A DNA stretch of 64,000 bases. It comes from Rhodobiaceae bacterium (GTDB taxonomy: Bacteria; Pseudomonadota; Alphaproteobacteria; RS24). The stretch covers positions 1 through 64,000 of the forward strand of contig JAHEGN010000006.1 in NCBI GenBank assembly GCA_024645085.1. The letters run 5' to 3'. The position numbers and the translations under genes are program-made. This document shows positions 8,655 through 17,294 of the stretch, in pieces. Position 1 is the stretch's first letter. Each line of letters begins with the position of its first letter. Under the pieces are notes generated by a model. It was not told the DNA's origin. It did no database searches and was given only the letters and a program-made list of their open reading frames with translations.

Positions 8655-9485
8655 TCAAAATGGCAGTCTGTCGATGAGACAGGCTGCCATTTTTTGCGCC
8701 TGCTGTTTGGAGCTGCCGCGTCTTGCATTGGGCGCATAGGCGCAGGCCAAAACTTCCATCACACTATTGCTCATAACGATGAATTGCGCCTCGCTCACCA
8801 TTTGCCGGCTCAAGGCGGCTTCGTCGATGTGCCATTGCTGGCCGTCCAATTCAACGCTTTTTAGCTGCATAATCTGCTGCCGCATAATGCCCGGGAGGGC
8901 GCCATCACGCAGGCGCGGCGTCAATAGGCGATTGTTGAGGCCGACAAATAAATTACCTGCCGGTGCGCCGACCAAATCACCATTTTGGTTAAATAAAATC
9001 GCATCATCGCCGCCAGCCTTCAGTGCCGCTCGGCGGGCGCGAATATTTTCCAAATAGGATGTGGTCTTGTGCGGCGGGCGATTGGTGTCACTGATTATTT
9101 CGCTATCAACCAAATGCCAAAGCGACGGCATTGGCGCCAGTGGGTTGATTTGCATCAACCAATTGGGCGGGCTGTCGGTTTGCGGCACGAGGCCTCGGCC
9201 GCCGTCGCCACCGGTGACGGTGATGCGCAATACATGGCGCGGCGCTGGTGGCGACTGTGCCATAAGCGAGGCAACGGCTTGCTGCAACACCTCCGGAGAA
9301 TAGGGGGTGGCTAAATCGGCATAGGCGCAGGCTTGCCAAAGCCGTTGAATATGTTCGGGCCAAAACTGCGCCGCGCCCTGTTTGATTAAAATCGTTTCAA
9401 ATACCGCTTCGCCTAACAGCAAACCACGGTCATTGGCCGATAGGGCGCCCTCAGCGGCGACAATATTTCCGTTCAGCCAAATCAT
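8655..9485 (-). CDS. pabC: Aminodeoxychorismate lyase (class IV aminotransferase fold)
   Basis: PabC splits 4-amino-4-deoxychorismate to p-aminobenzoate and pyruvate using PLP, for folate synthesis. The 276-residue protein starts MIWLNG and shows the class IV fold signatures GLLLGEAVFET, the PLP lysine K140 in HKTTSYLENIRAR and a GALPGIMR segment. Fold type IV also holds branched-chain aminotransferase, but the order pabB-pabA-pabC with 4-base ATGA overlaps between each pair makes the lyase role most likely. Its last codons lie in the terminator hairpin shared with rpmF. Confidence 0.86.
   Translation of the reverse strand: MIWLNGNIVAAEGALSANDRGLLLGEAVFETILIKQGAAQFWPEHIQRLWQACAYADLATPYSPEVLQQAVASLMAQSPPAPRHVLRITVTGGDGGRGLVPQTDSPPNWLMQINPLAPMPSLWHLVDSEIISDTNRPPHKTTSYLENIRARRAALKAGGDDAILFNQNGDLVGAPAGNLFVGLNNRLLTPRLRDGALPGIMRQQIMQLKSVELDGQQWHIDEAALSRQMVSEAQFIVMSNSVMEVLACAYAPNARRGSSKQQAQKMAACLIDRLPF
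8657..8695 (+). terminator. Strong terminator after rpmF, overlapping the pabC 3' end
   Basis: A 16-bp stem (8657-8672 with 8678-8693, one G-T wobble) with a 5-base loop is followed by a T-run. On the minus strand the same hairpin encodes the last ten or so residues of PabC. A/T runs on both sides make it potentially bidirectional. Confidence 0.88.
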
Positions 9486-10066
9486 GCAGCAGCCCCGTCT
9501 ACTTTCACATTGGCCAAGGTCAAAAAATTATCAATCATCCGCCGCCCCTGTGGCGTAAGAATGGATTCGGGGTGAAATTGCATGCCATAAATCGGCCGCG
9601 TTTGATGGGCGAAAGCCATAATCTCGCCAAGCGCACTGCGGGCGGTAACTTGCAATGCCTCGGGGAGCTCATCGACAATCAACGCATGATAGCGCCCAGC
9701 CTCAAAAGTTTCGTCCAAACCGTCAAACATAGCATGGCCATTATGCCTAATGGATGAGGCTTTGCCATGACGCGGCTCGCGCGCGCGCGTCACTGTGCCG
9801 CCAAAAAATTGCGCCAAGGTCTGATGGCCTAGGCAGACACCTAATATTGGCAAGTCGTCGCGGCAATCGGCAAGCAAGGCATTGGTGACGCCCGTATTAT
9901 CCGGCCGCCCGGGCCCTGGCGACAGAATGATAGCCTCGGGATTGTGGCAGGAAATATCTTTCAAATCAGCGTCTTGACTGATGACCAATGTCTCATAACC
10001 GGCCTCGCGCACATAGCGTGCCAAGGTCTCAACAAAACTATCATGATGGTCAATAACGATAATCAT
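9482..10066 (-). CDS. pabA: Aminodeoxychorismate synthase glutamine amidotransferase
   Basis: PabA releases ammonia from glutamine for PabB. The 194-residue class I amidotransferase shows the nucleophile C78 in GVCLGHQ, the oxyanion loop LSPGPGRP and the His/Glu pair H165 and E167 in MQFHPES. It could also serve anthranilate synthase (TrpG), as dual-use enzymes exist, but it sits between pabB and pabC with ATGA overlaps on both sides and no other trp gene is nearby. Confidence 0.92.
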   Translation of the reverse strand: MIIVIDHHDSFVETLARYVREAGYETLVISQDADLKDISCHNPEAIILSPGPGRPDNTGVTNALLADCRDDLPILGVCLGHQTLAQFFGGTVTRAREPRHGKASSIRHNGHAMFDGLDETFEAGRYHALIVDELPEALQVTARSALGEIMAFAHQTRPIYGMQFHPESILTPQGRRMIDNFLTLANVKVDGAAA

Positions 10067-11478
10067 GAGGCTTTTGCCGGTTTCAATTGGGCTGGACTAA
10101 GGCCCAAAGCGGCCATTAAACCGCCCGCCTTATTGAGGGTTTCTTGATATTCGCGCTGCGGCTGGCTATCGGCGACAATGCCGCCGCCAACATGAAAGGC
10201 GAGGCTTTGGCCACGGATCAGCGCCGTGCGGATGATGATATTGACGTCCATTGTGCCATCAAAACCAATATAGCCAAGACTGCCATAACTCGGCCCGCGT
10301 TGGTCTGGCTCCAATGCATCAATAATTTCCATGGCACGTATTTTCGGCGCGCCGGTGATTGAGCCGCCAGGGAAACTGGCCAGCAATGCGTCAAGCGGTG
10401 ATTTGTCATCGGCCAAATGCCCGCGCACGGTGGACACTAAATGATGCACATTGGAAAAGCTCTCCAATACACATAGCTCTGGCACCTCAATTGAATGGTC
10501 GCGGCATGATTTGGCCAAATCATTACGCAGTAAATCGACAATCATAATATTTTCAGCCCGGTCCTTCTCACTGGCCATCAGCCGCTGGGCAATGGCTTGG
10601 TCTTCAGCCTTCGTTGCGCCGCGCGGTTCGGTTCCTTTAATGGGGCGGGTTTCAATTTGGCGATGGCGGGCTTGCAAAAATCGTTCGGGTGAGGCCGAGG
10701 CCATTGACCAGCCGTTGAAACAGGCAAAACCTGAAAATGGCGCCGGACTGGCGCGGCGCAGGCGCTGGTAATAGCCAAAAGCGGTGTCTTTTGGGTTTAA
10801 TTGTGCGGTGAAACATTGCGCCAAATTGGCCTGAAAAATATCGCCGTCAAGAATATGGTCAATGACCTGCTGGACGGCAGCTTGATAGGCCTCGTCGGTG
10901 AAATTGCTTTGCAAACTCTTGGCTAGAGCCGGGCAATTATCGGGGTCGGGCAGGGCGGCGCTGGGCAAGCCAATGAGGTTTTGGCGCCAAAAGGCAATCT
11001 GGCTATGGGCTCGGTCGGCGCGCGCCGCAGTCGTGGTTTCAGGCAGGCCAGTGGCAATGATAAAACAGCGTTTGGCGGCGTGGTCAAAGGCCAGAACTGT
11101 GTCGTAAAACCCGAGATGGAAGCTATCAAAAGACGATGTCTGGCGCCCCATATCATAACCAAAAAACCCAGCTAAACCGCCGCGAAATGTCGGTAGCCAT
11201 TGGTCGATTTCGGCTGGCAGGCCATCCCATAGCGCCTGCTGAGCTTGCAGCGCCGCATTAATCCCGCTCAATTGTTCAATCTGATATGTCGTTTGGTAAG
11301 GCGCAATGGCGATGAAACTATATTGAGCGGCTTGGTGCTGTGTGTCGCTACTGTCGAGCCAAACGGCGCCAAATTTATCAGCATGCGGGGCAAAGGCTGC
11401 CTCGGGGTCGACCCATGCGTGCTCCTCAATAATTGGGCCATTGGGGTGAACATATCGAAATTGTGCGGCGTGTGTCAT
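10063..11478 (-). CDS. pabB: Aminodeoxychorismate synthase component I
   Basis: PabB converts chorismate and ammonia to aminodeoxychorismate. The 471-residue protein has the chorismate-binding domain in its C-terminal half. The motif RPIKGTEPRG carries Lys (K281), the residue that separates PabB from anthranilate synthase, which has Ala there. Other signatures are SFPGGSITGAPK and DVNIIIRT. I chose ATG 11478, 7 bases after the stop of the cupin gene, preceded by an AGG-containing site; the frame stays open further upstream through that gene. It overlaps pabA by 4 bases. Confidence 0.92.
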   Translation of the reverse strand: MTHAAQFRYVHPNGPIIEEHAWVDPEAAFAPHADKFGAVWLDSSDTQHQAAQYSFIAIAPYQTTYQIEQLSGINAALQAQQALWDGLPAEIDQWLPTFRGGLAGFFGYDMGRQTSSFDSFHLGFYDTVLAFDHAAKRCFIIATGLPETTTAARADRAHSQIAFWRQNLIGLPSAALPDPDNCPALAKSLQSNFTDEAYQAAVQQVIDHILDGDIFQANLAQCFTAQLNPKDTAFGYYQRLRRASPAPFSGFACFNGWSMASASPERFLQARHRQIETRPIKGTEPRGATKAEDQAIAQRLMASEKDRAENIMIVDLLRNDLAKSCRDHSIEVPELCVLESFSNVHHLVSTVRGHLADDKSPLDALLASFPGGSITGAPKIRAMEIIDALEPDQRGPSYGSLGYIGFDGTMDVNIIIRTALIRGQSLAFHVGGGIVADSQPQREYQETLNKAGGLMAALGLSPAQLKPAKAS

Positions 11479-11485
11479 GGCAAAC

Positions 11486-11938
11486 CTAATGCGGGCGCGG
11501 GCGCGGAAACCAATCAGCGGCGGCTTTTTCAACATTAAGGGCTGGCTGTTGCGCGTCGCTGCTGATTTGCACCAAGGACCATTGCCCCAATGTTTCGCCA
11601 GTGTGCCAATGGTCAGCGGCAATGGTTAAATCAGGGTGGATATTGGGGCGAGTGGCGTCGCCTAAATGGCTGGCTGCCGCATCATGGCCATCGGGCGATG
11701 TGGTCACCGCCAAAGGCGCGCCCGCCATCCATTGCCAAATCACCTGCTGATTGCGTTTTTGCCAGGGGTAAATTTCACCCACCGGCAAACACAGCCATTG
11801 CACATTATCAGTGCCGTCATTTATATCGGCAAAAAAATAGCCATCGTCATGCGGTTGTAAAGACAGGTTCTGGCACACATCGTCAAAAGCGGCATCAGCG
11901 AGTCGCTGCGCCAGAGAGGCAGCTGGCGATGACGACAT
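11486..11938 (-). CDS. Degenerate cupin of the DUF985 (Cupin_5) type
   Basis: This 150-residue protein follows the layout of DUF985 cupins by eye: an LxPHxxGYF entry, a YPWQKRNQQVIWQWMAGAPL core, a RPN(I)HP strand and a closing LGQWSLVQISS strand. In ordinary members the core reads roughly WHR...EVWHxYAGAPL; here the equivalent histidines are Gln, Ile or Trp, so metal binding or enzyme activity may be lost. The assignment is by motif memory, not a search. Its start overlaps the gloB stop (TAATG), and pabB follows after 7 bases, so it lies in an apparent gloB-cupin-pabB-pabA-pabC run. Confidence 0.6.
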   Translation of the reverse strand: MSSSPAASLAQRLADAAFDDVCQNLSLQPHDDGYFFADINDGTDNVQWLCLPVGEIYPWQKRNQQVIWQWMAGAPLAVTTSPDGHDAAASHLGDATRPNIHPDLTIAADHWHTGETLGQWSLVQISSDAQQPALNVEKAAADWFPRPRPH

Positions 11939-12708
11939 TAAAAACTGTCCTTTCGGGCACGAATTTCGGCAAATACCTCAGCGTCTGAGGCATCGATCAT
12001 ATTGAGGTGCTGACGAATATTGGCATCATCCGGACGCAAAAATGGGTTGGTATCCAATTCCCGGCCAATCTCGGTTGGTACGGTCGGCTGGTTTTGCGCC
12101 CGCAAAGCGGTTATCTCGGCAATACGCTGCTGCAAATGCGGATTATCCGGATCAATAGTCGCGGCAAAGGCGGCATTGGCGGCAGTATATTCATGGGCAC
12201 AAAATACCTGCGTTTGGCGTGGCAGGGCGGCGAGCTTTTGCAGGCTCGCCCACATTTGTGCCATGGTGCCTTCAAACACCCGCCCGCACCCAAGGGCAAA
12301 CAGGCTGTCGCCAACAAAGGCATGCGCTGTGGCGGGCAAATGATAGGCAATGTGTCCTAGCGTATGACCGCCAACATTTAAAACATGCGCTTTATGGGCA
12401 CCGAGTTGCACCATATCGCCATCATCAACCGCACGGTCAATGCCGGGAATTTTATCGGCTTCGCCAGCCGGACCGATGATTTGGCAGCCAGTGGCTTGTT
12501 TGATTTCCAAATTATTACCCGCATGGTCATAATGATGATGCGTGTTCCAAATATGGCTCAAAACCCAGCCTTTTTGGGCCAATCGGTCTAAAATTGGCGC
12601 TGTTTCTGGCGTATCAATACAGGCGGTTTCACCGCTTTCAGGGTCGTGGATCAAATAGCCATAGTTATCGCTCAGGCAGCTGATCTGCTCGATTTGTAAA
12701 TTGCTCAT
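11938..12708 (-). CDS. gloB: Hydroxyacylglutathione hydrolase (glyoxalase II)
   Basis: Glyoxalase II hydrolyses S-lactoylglutathione to lactate and glutathione, the second step of methylglyoxal removal. The 256-residue protein carries the metal motif THHHYDH (H57, H59, D61, H62), a GGHTLGHIAY segment, a FVGDSLFALGCGRVFEG metal/dimer region and the C-terminal AHEY and NPFLR elements of the family. GGGAG lies just upstream of the ATG. It is divergent from a methyltransferase gene. Confidence 0.95.
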   Translation of the reverse strand: MSNLQIEQISCLSDNYGYLIHDPESGETACIDTPETAPILDRLAQKGWVLSHIWNTHHHYDHAGNNLEIKQATGCQIIGPAGEADKIPGIDRAVDDGDMVQLGAHKAHVLNVGGHTLGHIAYHLPATAHAFVGDSLFALGCGRVFEGTMAQMWASLQKLAALPRQTQVFCAHEYTAANAAFAATIDPDNPHLQQRIAEITALRAQNQPTVPTEIGRELDTNPFLRPDDANIRQHLNMIDASDAEVFAEIRARKDSF

Positions 12709-12763
12709 TTGTTTCTCCCAAGCTCACCTTGCAATGATGTGGACCCAGTATAAACTTCTGAGC

Positions 12764-13498
12764 ATGAGTGTCGACATTGTAGATTTGGCAAAATTTTATG
12801 CCTCCCCTTTGGGCCTTTATGTGCAGGGCAATCTGGCACAGAGCATTGGCGATATTTGGTCGCCGCCGCATGATGATGTGCTGCTTGGCTATGGTTATGG
12901 CGCGCCATTATTTGCTGATGTTTGGCCCGATGCCGAATGGCAGTTTCTGATGCCAGCACAAACCGGTGTCATGGTTGAACACGAAGGCTTGGCCGGTCAT
13001 GTGACTTTGGTAGAAGAGAGTGGTCTGCCGTTGCGCGACGATAGTGTGAATCGGTTTGTCGGCATGCATGCTTTAGAGACGGCGCGCCATATCGAGACTT
13101 TATTGGATGAAGTGTGGCGGGTTGTCGTGCCTAATGGGCGGGTGTTGTTGGTGGTGCCCAATCGCCGTGGTCTTTGGGCGCGTGGTGATGCAACGCCCTT
13201 TGGCTCAGGGCGCCCGTTCAGCCGTTCGCAATTGCGTGTGCATTTGATTGACGCCGGATTTGATATTTTGCGGCTGCAACCAGCGCTGATGTTGCCACCC
13301 TTTGTGCCCATAGCCGTGATGCAAAAATTGAGTGGTCTTGATCGTGCTTTACAATTACTTGTGCCGCAATTGGGCGGTGTTTGGCTGGTTGAGGCGGTTA
13401 AAAAAGTACCAGCGCCCTTGAAGAAAAAACGCCGATTTGGATTGGCAGCGGGCGGCTGGGTTCGGCCGGTGTTTTCACAAAACCTACCGCGTCGGTGA
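12764..13498 (+). CDS. SAM-dependent methyltransferase-like protein
   Basis: This protein of about 244 residues resembles the methyltransferase found divergent from gloB in many alphaproteobacteria. It opens VDIVDLAKFYASPLG and later has the DDSVNRFVGMHALETARH and PNGRVLLVVPNRRGLWAR segments of a class I fold. The usual Gly-rich SAM loop near the N-terminus is poorly kept: the site reads LLGYGYGAPLF. I chose ATG 12764 because family members begin at this point; in-frame ATGs at 12734 and 12737 are alternatives, and none has a good ribosome site. Substrate unknown. Confidence 0.75.
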   Translation: MSVDIVDLAKFYASPLGLYVQGNLAQSIGDIWSPPHDDVLLGYGYGAPLFADVWPDAEWQFLMPAQTGVMVEHEGLAGHVTLVEESGLPLRDDSVNRFVGMHALETARHIETLLDEVWRVVVPNGRVLLVVPNRRGLWARGDATPFGSGRPFSRSQLRVHLIDAGFDILRLQPALMLPPFVPIAVMQKLSGLDRALQLLVPQLGGVWLVEAVKKVPAPLKKKRRFGLAAGGWVRPVFSQNLPRR

Positions 13499-13504
13499 CA
13501 AAAG

Positions 13505-14146
13505 CTAACTGCGCTGCAAAACAAACACCGCTTGTTCGGCGGTCAGGTTTTGCCAGCTACCTGGCGCCTTGGTCGACTGATGCGCACGCCCATTGGTCAG
13601 GGTAATGCATTGGGCCACTTTGAGGTCGAGTTCAGCGCATAGGTCGGTGAAGTCGAGCAAAGTACACAAATGAATATTAGCCGTCTCATACCAGCTTGAT
13701 GCCAAGGCTTTGGTCTCCGGCATGCGGCCACGCAAGGCCAGATGCGCACGCACCCGCCAGTGACCGAAATTCGGAATAGAGACAATCAACTGCGGGCCAA
13801 TACGTGCCATTTCACGCAAAACCTCACGCGGCTTTTGCGTCGCTTGCAGAGTTTGGCTCAAAATCACCGTGTCAAAACCATTGTCGGGATAATATGATAA
13901 ATCAGTGTCGGCATTGCCTTGTACAACCGAAAGGCCTCGCGCCACGCAGGCGTTCACACCAGCTTGGCTGAGTTCCAAACCGCGTCCATCGGCTTGCCGG
14001 CGATTGACCAGAAGGTCAAGTAATTCGCCTCTGCCGCAGCCGATATCAAGCACGCGCGAGCCGCTCTCGACCATATCGGCGATGAGTTCCAAATCGATAC
14101 GCTTATTGCCGAGATTGCCATCGGCGCCCGCTTTCGGGTCAATCAT
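13505..14146 (-). CDS. metW: Methionine biosynthesis protein MetW
   Basis: MetW is a SAM-methyltransferase-fold protein that works with MetX in homoserine acetylation; its exact role in most species is unproven. The 213-residue protein has the SAM loop [28 protein letters not shown] and [14 protein letters not shown], all typical. It starts inside the end of metX with a 4-base ATGA overlap, so the pair is co-translated. It is convergent with the methyltransferase at 12764, 6 bases apart. Confidence 0.94.
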   Translation of the reverse strand: MIDPKAGADGNLGNKRIDLELIADMVESGSRVLDIGCGRGELLDLLVNRRQADGRGLELSQAGVNACVARGLSVVQGNADTDLSYYPDNGFDTVILSQTLQATQKPREVLREMARIGPQLIVSIPNFGHWRVRAHLALRGRMPETKALASSWYETANIHLCTLLDFTDLCAELDLKVAQCITLTNGRAHQSTKAPGSWQNLTAEQAVFVLQRS

Positions 14147-15303
14147 GACAACCCCCGATCGCGCGCGGCGGCGCGCAAAAAGCCATCTAAAGTGGCAAAC
14201 ATTTCCGGCTCATCGAGCAAAAAGGCGTCGTGGCCCTTGTCGCTTTCAATCTCGACAAAGCTGACATTGGCACCAGCTGCATTCAAAGCCCGCACTAAAG
14301 CAATGCTTTCACTGGTTGGAAACAACCAATCGCTGGTGAAAGACATGACGCAAAACCGCGTCGACGTGCCCTGGAAAGCGGCTGCCAAATTGCCACCATG
14401 GTCGGCCGCAATATCAAAATAATCCATCGCCCGGGTAATGTAGAGATAGCTATTGGCGTCGAAACGCTCGACGAAAGTCATGCCTTGGTGGCGCAAATAG
14501 CTCTCAATTTGAAAATCGGCTTCAAAGCCATAGGTCACCGCGTCGCGGTCTTGCAAATTGCGGCCGAATTTACGCTGTAAGGCGGTCTCCGACAAATAAG
14601 TGATGTGTGCCGCCATGCGCGCCACGGCTAATCCTTTGCGAGGCCGTGCACCATGTTGCTGATAGGCGCCAGCATGAAATTCTGGATCAGCCAGCACGGC
14701 TTGCCGCCCGACTTCATGAAAAGCGATGTTTTGCGACGAATGGCGCGCCGATGTGGCAATCGGAATGGCGCAGAAAACCCGCTCGCTATGGGCCGCAGCC
14801 CATTGCAGTGTTTGCATGCCACCCATAGAGCCGCCGAGTACACAAAATAAATCCGGAATCTCCAGATGATCGAGCAAAAGATTTTGCGCCCGTACCATAT
14901 CGGCAATGGTGATGACTGGAAAATCAATGCCATAAACCCCAGAACCATCTGGTTTCATTGATGTTGGGCCGGTCGACCCAGCGCAGCCGCCAATGACATT
15001 TTGGCAAATGACAAAAAACTTATCAGTATCAATCGGTAGGCCAGGGCCAACAATGGAACTCCACCAACCGGGCTTGCCATTGGTGGGATTGTCGCCGGCG
15101 ACATGTTGGTCGAGGGTTAGGGCGTGGCAGATTAAAATCGCATTGGACTTAGCTTCATTGAGCTGGCCAAAAGTGCGATATGAAATGGTCACTTGGTCAA
15201 GAACTTGGCCGCTATCGAGCTGTAGGGCGATATTTTTCAGCTCTACAGTGGCAATACCATCAAGGTTTTTGCTGCCATTTTCTATCTGATCAGTGTCACT
15301 CAC
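14143..15303 (-). CDS. metX: Homoserine O-acetyltransferase
   Basis: MetX acetylates homoserine with acetyl-CoA at the first step of methionine synthesis (some members use succinyl-CoA). The alpha/beta hydrolase triad is visible: Ser in GGSMGGMQ, Asp in TSDWLFP and His in DKGHDAFL. The segment [10 protein letters not shown] is a family mark. The start is uncertain. GTG 15303 gives 386 residues with GAGG 9 bases upstream; ATG 15312, ATG 15321 and GTG 15348 are in frame. The 117-base gap to the divergent chorismate mutase holds no methionine riboswitch I can recognise. Confidence 0.93.
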   Translation of the reverse strand: MSDTDQIENGSKNLDGIATVELKNIALQLDSGQVLDQVTISYRTFGQLNEAKSNAILICHALTLDQHVAGDNPTNGKPGWWSSIVGPGLPIDTDKFFVICQNVIGGCAGSTGPTSMKPDGSGVYGIDFPVITIADMVRAQNLLLDHLEIPDLFCVLGGSMGGMQTLQWAAAHSERVFCAIPIATSARHSSQNIAFHEVGRQAVLADPEFHAGAYQQHGARPRKGLAVARMAAHITYLSETALQRKFGRNLQDRDAVTYGFEADFQIESYLRHQGMTFVERFDANSYLYITRAMDYFDIAADHGGNLAAAFQGTSTRFCVMSFTSDWLFPTSESIALVRALNAAGANVSFVEIESDKGHDAFLLDEPEMFATLDGFLRAAARDRGLS

Positions 15304-15465
15304 TGCCCACATCCTCGTCATATCGATGGCGCCAAAGGCACTCAACACATAATCACGATTTTCGCGCCATTGCGATAAAACGTAATCTTTCCTTTGATTT
15401 ACACCTTATCAAGCCTTATGACTAGGCAAAGAAATCAGCCAATTGGTTTGGTTGGTCTTTGAGCA

Positions 15466-16200
15466 ATGAGTATTTGGGTTAAAAACATGGGCGCGCCGAC
15501 AGATTTGGCTGACATTCGTGATCAAATTGACGAGCTCGATGGCGAGCTTCGCGATTTGTTGCTGGCGCGTGCGCAATTGGTCGATCAGGTCGCTAAAGCC
15601 AAAGCCGCATCGGGCGATACAGTAACCCTCAGACCACAGCGCGAGGCAGCGCAAATCGCCAAACTGGCCGAGTGGCAAAAAACCAATGCACCTGATATGT
15701 CGCTTGCCGGATTGGTCGCCATTTGGCGCGAAATTATCGGCATGGCCCTGTATCAGCAAGGTGGCTTGGAAGTCGTGTGTACGGCCGATGGCGCGGCCAG
15801 TGCACGGGCTCATTTTGGCGCCAGTGTTAGCTATCGGGTGGTGACGGATGCGGCGCAGGCCTTAGCTGGCGTCTCAGAAAATTCTGTCGCTGTGATTGCC
15901 TTGCCGCAAGCGCAAGCAGCGTATGACACCATACAAGTGGTGGCTCGTTTGCCAGCCACTGGGCCAGCACAGGCGCTTTGCTATGGGGTTGGTGTTGATG
16001 AGGGCACAGAGGAGCAAGTCACGCTGGTGCGCAGTGCTCAGCCACTGGGCACTGGCAAAGAGCTCTATCGCGCTGATGACATGGTGCTGAGCGAAATCGA
16101 CAGCGCTCTAACGGGGGCTCAAATTGCCGATCAATTTGCCGATAAGGCAATCTGGCTTGGCACTTATCGCCGCCCAATTTCCAACCAAGGAGAGCAGTAA
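15466..16200 (+). CDS. Chorismate mutase with C-terminal extension
   Basis: Chorismate mutase rearranges chorismate to prephenate for Phe and Tyr synthesis. Residues about 10-95 form the all-helical AroQ domain (IRDQIDELDGELRDLLLAR and the following KAKA helix). Residues about 98-235 form an alpha/beta extension with segments such as SENSVAVIALP that look like a lobe of prephenate dehydratase but without its catalytic TRF motif. ATG 15466 is taken; an in-frame ATG at 15487 is possible. The stop overlaps the hisC start (TAATG), giving the order chorismate mutase-hisC-tyrC. Confidence 0.85.
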   Translation: MSIWVKNMGAPTDLADIRDQIDELDGELRDLLLARAQLVDQVAKAKAASGDTVTLRPQREAAQIAKLAEWQKTNAPDMSLAGLVAIWREIIGMALYQQGGLEVVCTADGAASARAHFGASVSYRVVTDAAQALAGVSENSVAVIALPQAQAAYDTIQVVARLPATGPAQALCYGVGVDEGTEEQVTLVRSAQPLGTGKELYRADDMVLSEIDSALTGAQIADQFADKAIWLGTYRRPISNQGEQ

Positions 16201-17294
16201 TGGCTGGCCCGCGCGCAAAAGATGGCATTTTAGACATGCCGGCCTATGTTGGTGGCCGCCACTCGATTGACGGTGTCGCTGAAACATTCAAAATGTCGGC
16301 AAATGAAAACCCTTTGGGGGCCAGCCCATTGGCCCTTGCCGCCTTGCAGCAACCCGGCGACCCGTCGCTTTATCCGGATGGCGAAGCGGCGCAATTGCGC
16401 GCTGCTCTCGCTGAACTCAATGGCTTGAAGGCCGAACAAATTGTTTGCGGCAATGGGTCGGATGAAATTTTGCACCTTTTGGCGCAGGCTTATTTGCAAT
16501 CTGGCGATGAAATTCTGCACACGCAACATGCTTTTTTGATTTACAAATTGGCCAGTCGCGCAGCCGGTGCGCAACCGATTGAAGTTGCCGAAACCGATTT
16601 GACAGCCAATGTCGACGCCTTACTGGCGGCGGTGAGCGAGAAAACGAAAATCGTGTTTTTGGCCAATCCTAATAATCCAACTGGCACGATGATTAGCGCC
16701 GATGAAGTGACGCGCCTGCACGCTGGCCTGCCCGATGATGTTTTACTGCTGCTCGATGGCGCCTATGCCGAATATGTCGATCCGGCGGTTTATCCGGCCG
16801 GTTTTGACATGGTGGAAGCGCACGATAATGTGGTGGTCACACGGACCTTTTCGAAAGCCTATGGTCTGGCTGCTTTGCGACTCGGCTGGGGCTATTGCCC
16901 GCCCGCCATTGCCGATGTGCTGAACCGTTTGCGCGGGCCGTTTAACGTCAATCAATTGGCTCTGCAAGCCGGTCTGGAAGCTTTGAAAGACCAAGCCCAT
17001 ATTGCTGATAGCCGCGCCCATAATCATCAATGGCGCGATTGGCTGGTGCAACAAATTGGTGGGCTTGGCTTAACTGTGCGCACCACACAAGCCAATTTTA
17101 TTCTGGTTTCTTTTGATAGTCCGCAAACTGCGGCAGCGGCTGAAGAGTTTATGTGCGCGCAAGGGGTGATCCCGCGCGGTCTGGTGGCTTATGGTCTGCC
17201 GACGTCCTTGCGCCTATCGGTTGGCACTGAGGCTGGCAATCGCGCCGCCGTGGCTGCTTTGCAAGCCTTTGTGGTAAGGGGCGGCAATGAGTAA
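16200..17294 (+). CDS. hisC: Histidinol-phosphate/aromatic aminotransferase
   Basis: This 364-residue class II PLP aminotransferase has the HisC hallmarks: NENPLG near the start, NPNNPTGT, DGAYAEY and the PLP lysine K219 in TFSKAYGLAALRLGW. HisC enzymes act on histidinol phosphate and often on aromatic keto acids. Its position between chorismate mutase and cyclohexadienyl dehydrogenase suggests the aromatic role may dominate here. Start by TAATG overlap with the mutase gene, with AAGGAG a few bases upstream. Confidence 0.92.
   Translation: MAGPRAKDGILDMPAYVGGRHSIDGVAETFKMSANENPLGASPLALAALQQPGDPSLYPDGEAAQLRAALAELNGLKAEQIVCGNGSDEILHLLAQAYLQSGDEILHTQHAFLIYKLASRAAGAQPIEVAETDLTANVDALLAAVSEKTKIVFLANPNNPTGTMISADEVTRLHAGLPDDVLLLLDGAYAEYVDPAVYPAGFDMVEAHDNVVVTRTFSKAYGLAALRLGWGYCPPAIADVLNRLRGPFNVNQLALQAGLEALKDQAHIADSRAHNHQWRDWLVQQIGGLGLTVRTTQANFILVSFDSPQTAAAAEEFMCAQGVIPRGLVAYGLPTSLRLSVGTEAGNRAAVAALQAFVVRGGNE

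Noticed and set aside
12729-12754. TTGCAA ... TATAAA before the methyltransferase gene
   Set aside because: The spacer is only 14 bases, too short for a normal sigma-70 promoter.
15313-15465. Possible SAM riboswitch upstream of metX
   Set aside because: Alphaproteobacterial metX often has a SAM-II element, so I looked for its pseudoknot pattern and GCTAAAAAGG-like end in the divergent gap and leader. I could not find it. A covariance-model scan (SAM-II, SAM-V, SAM/SAH) would settle this.
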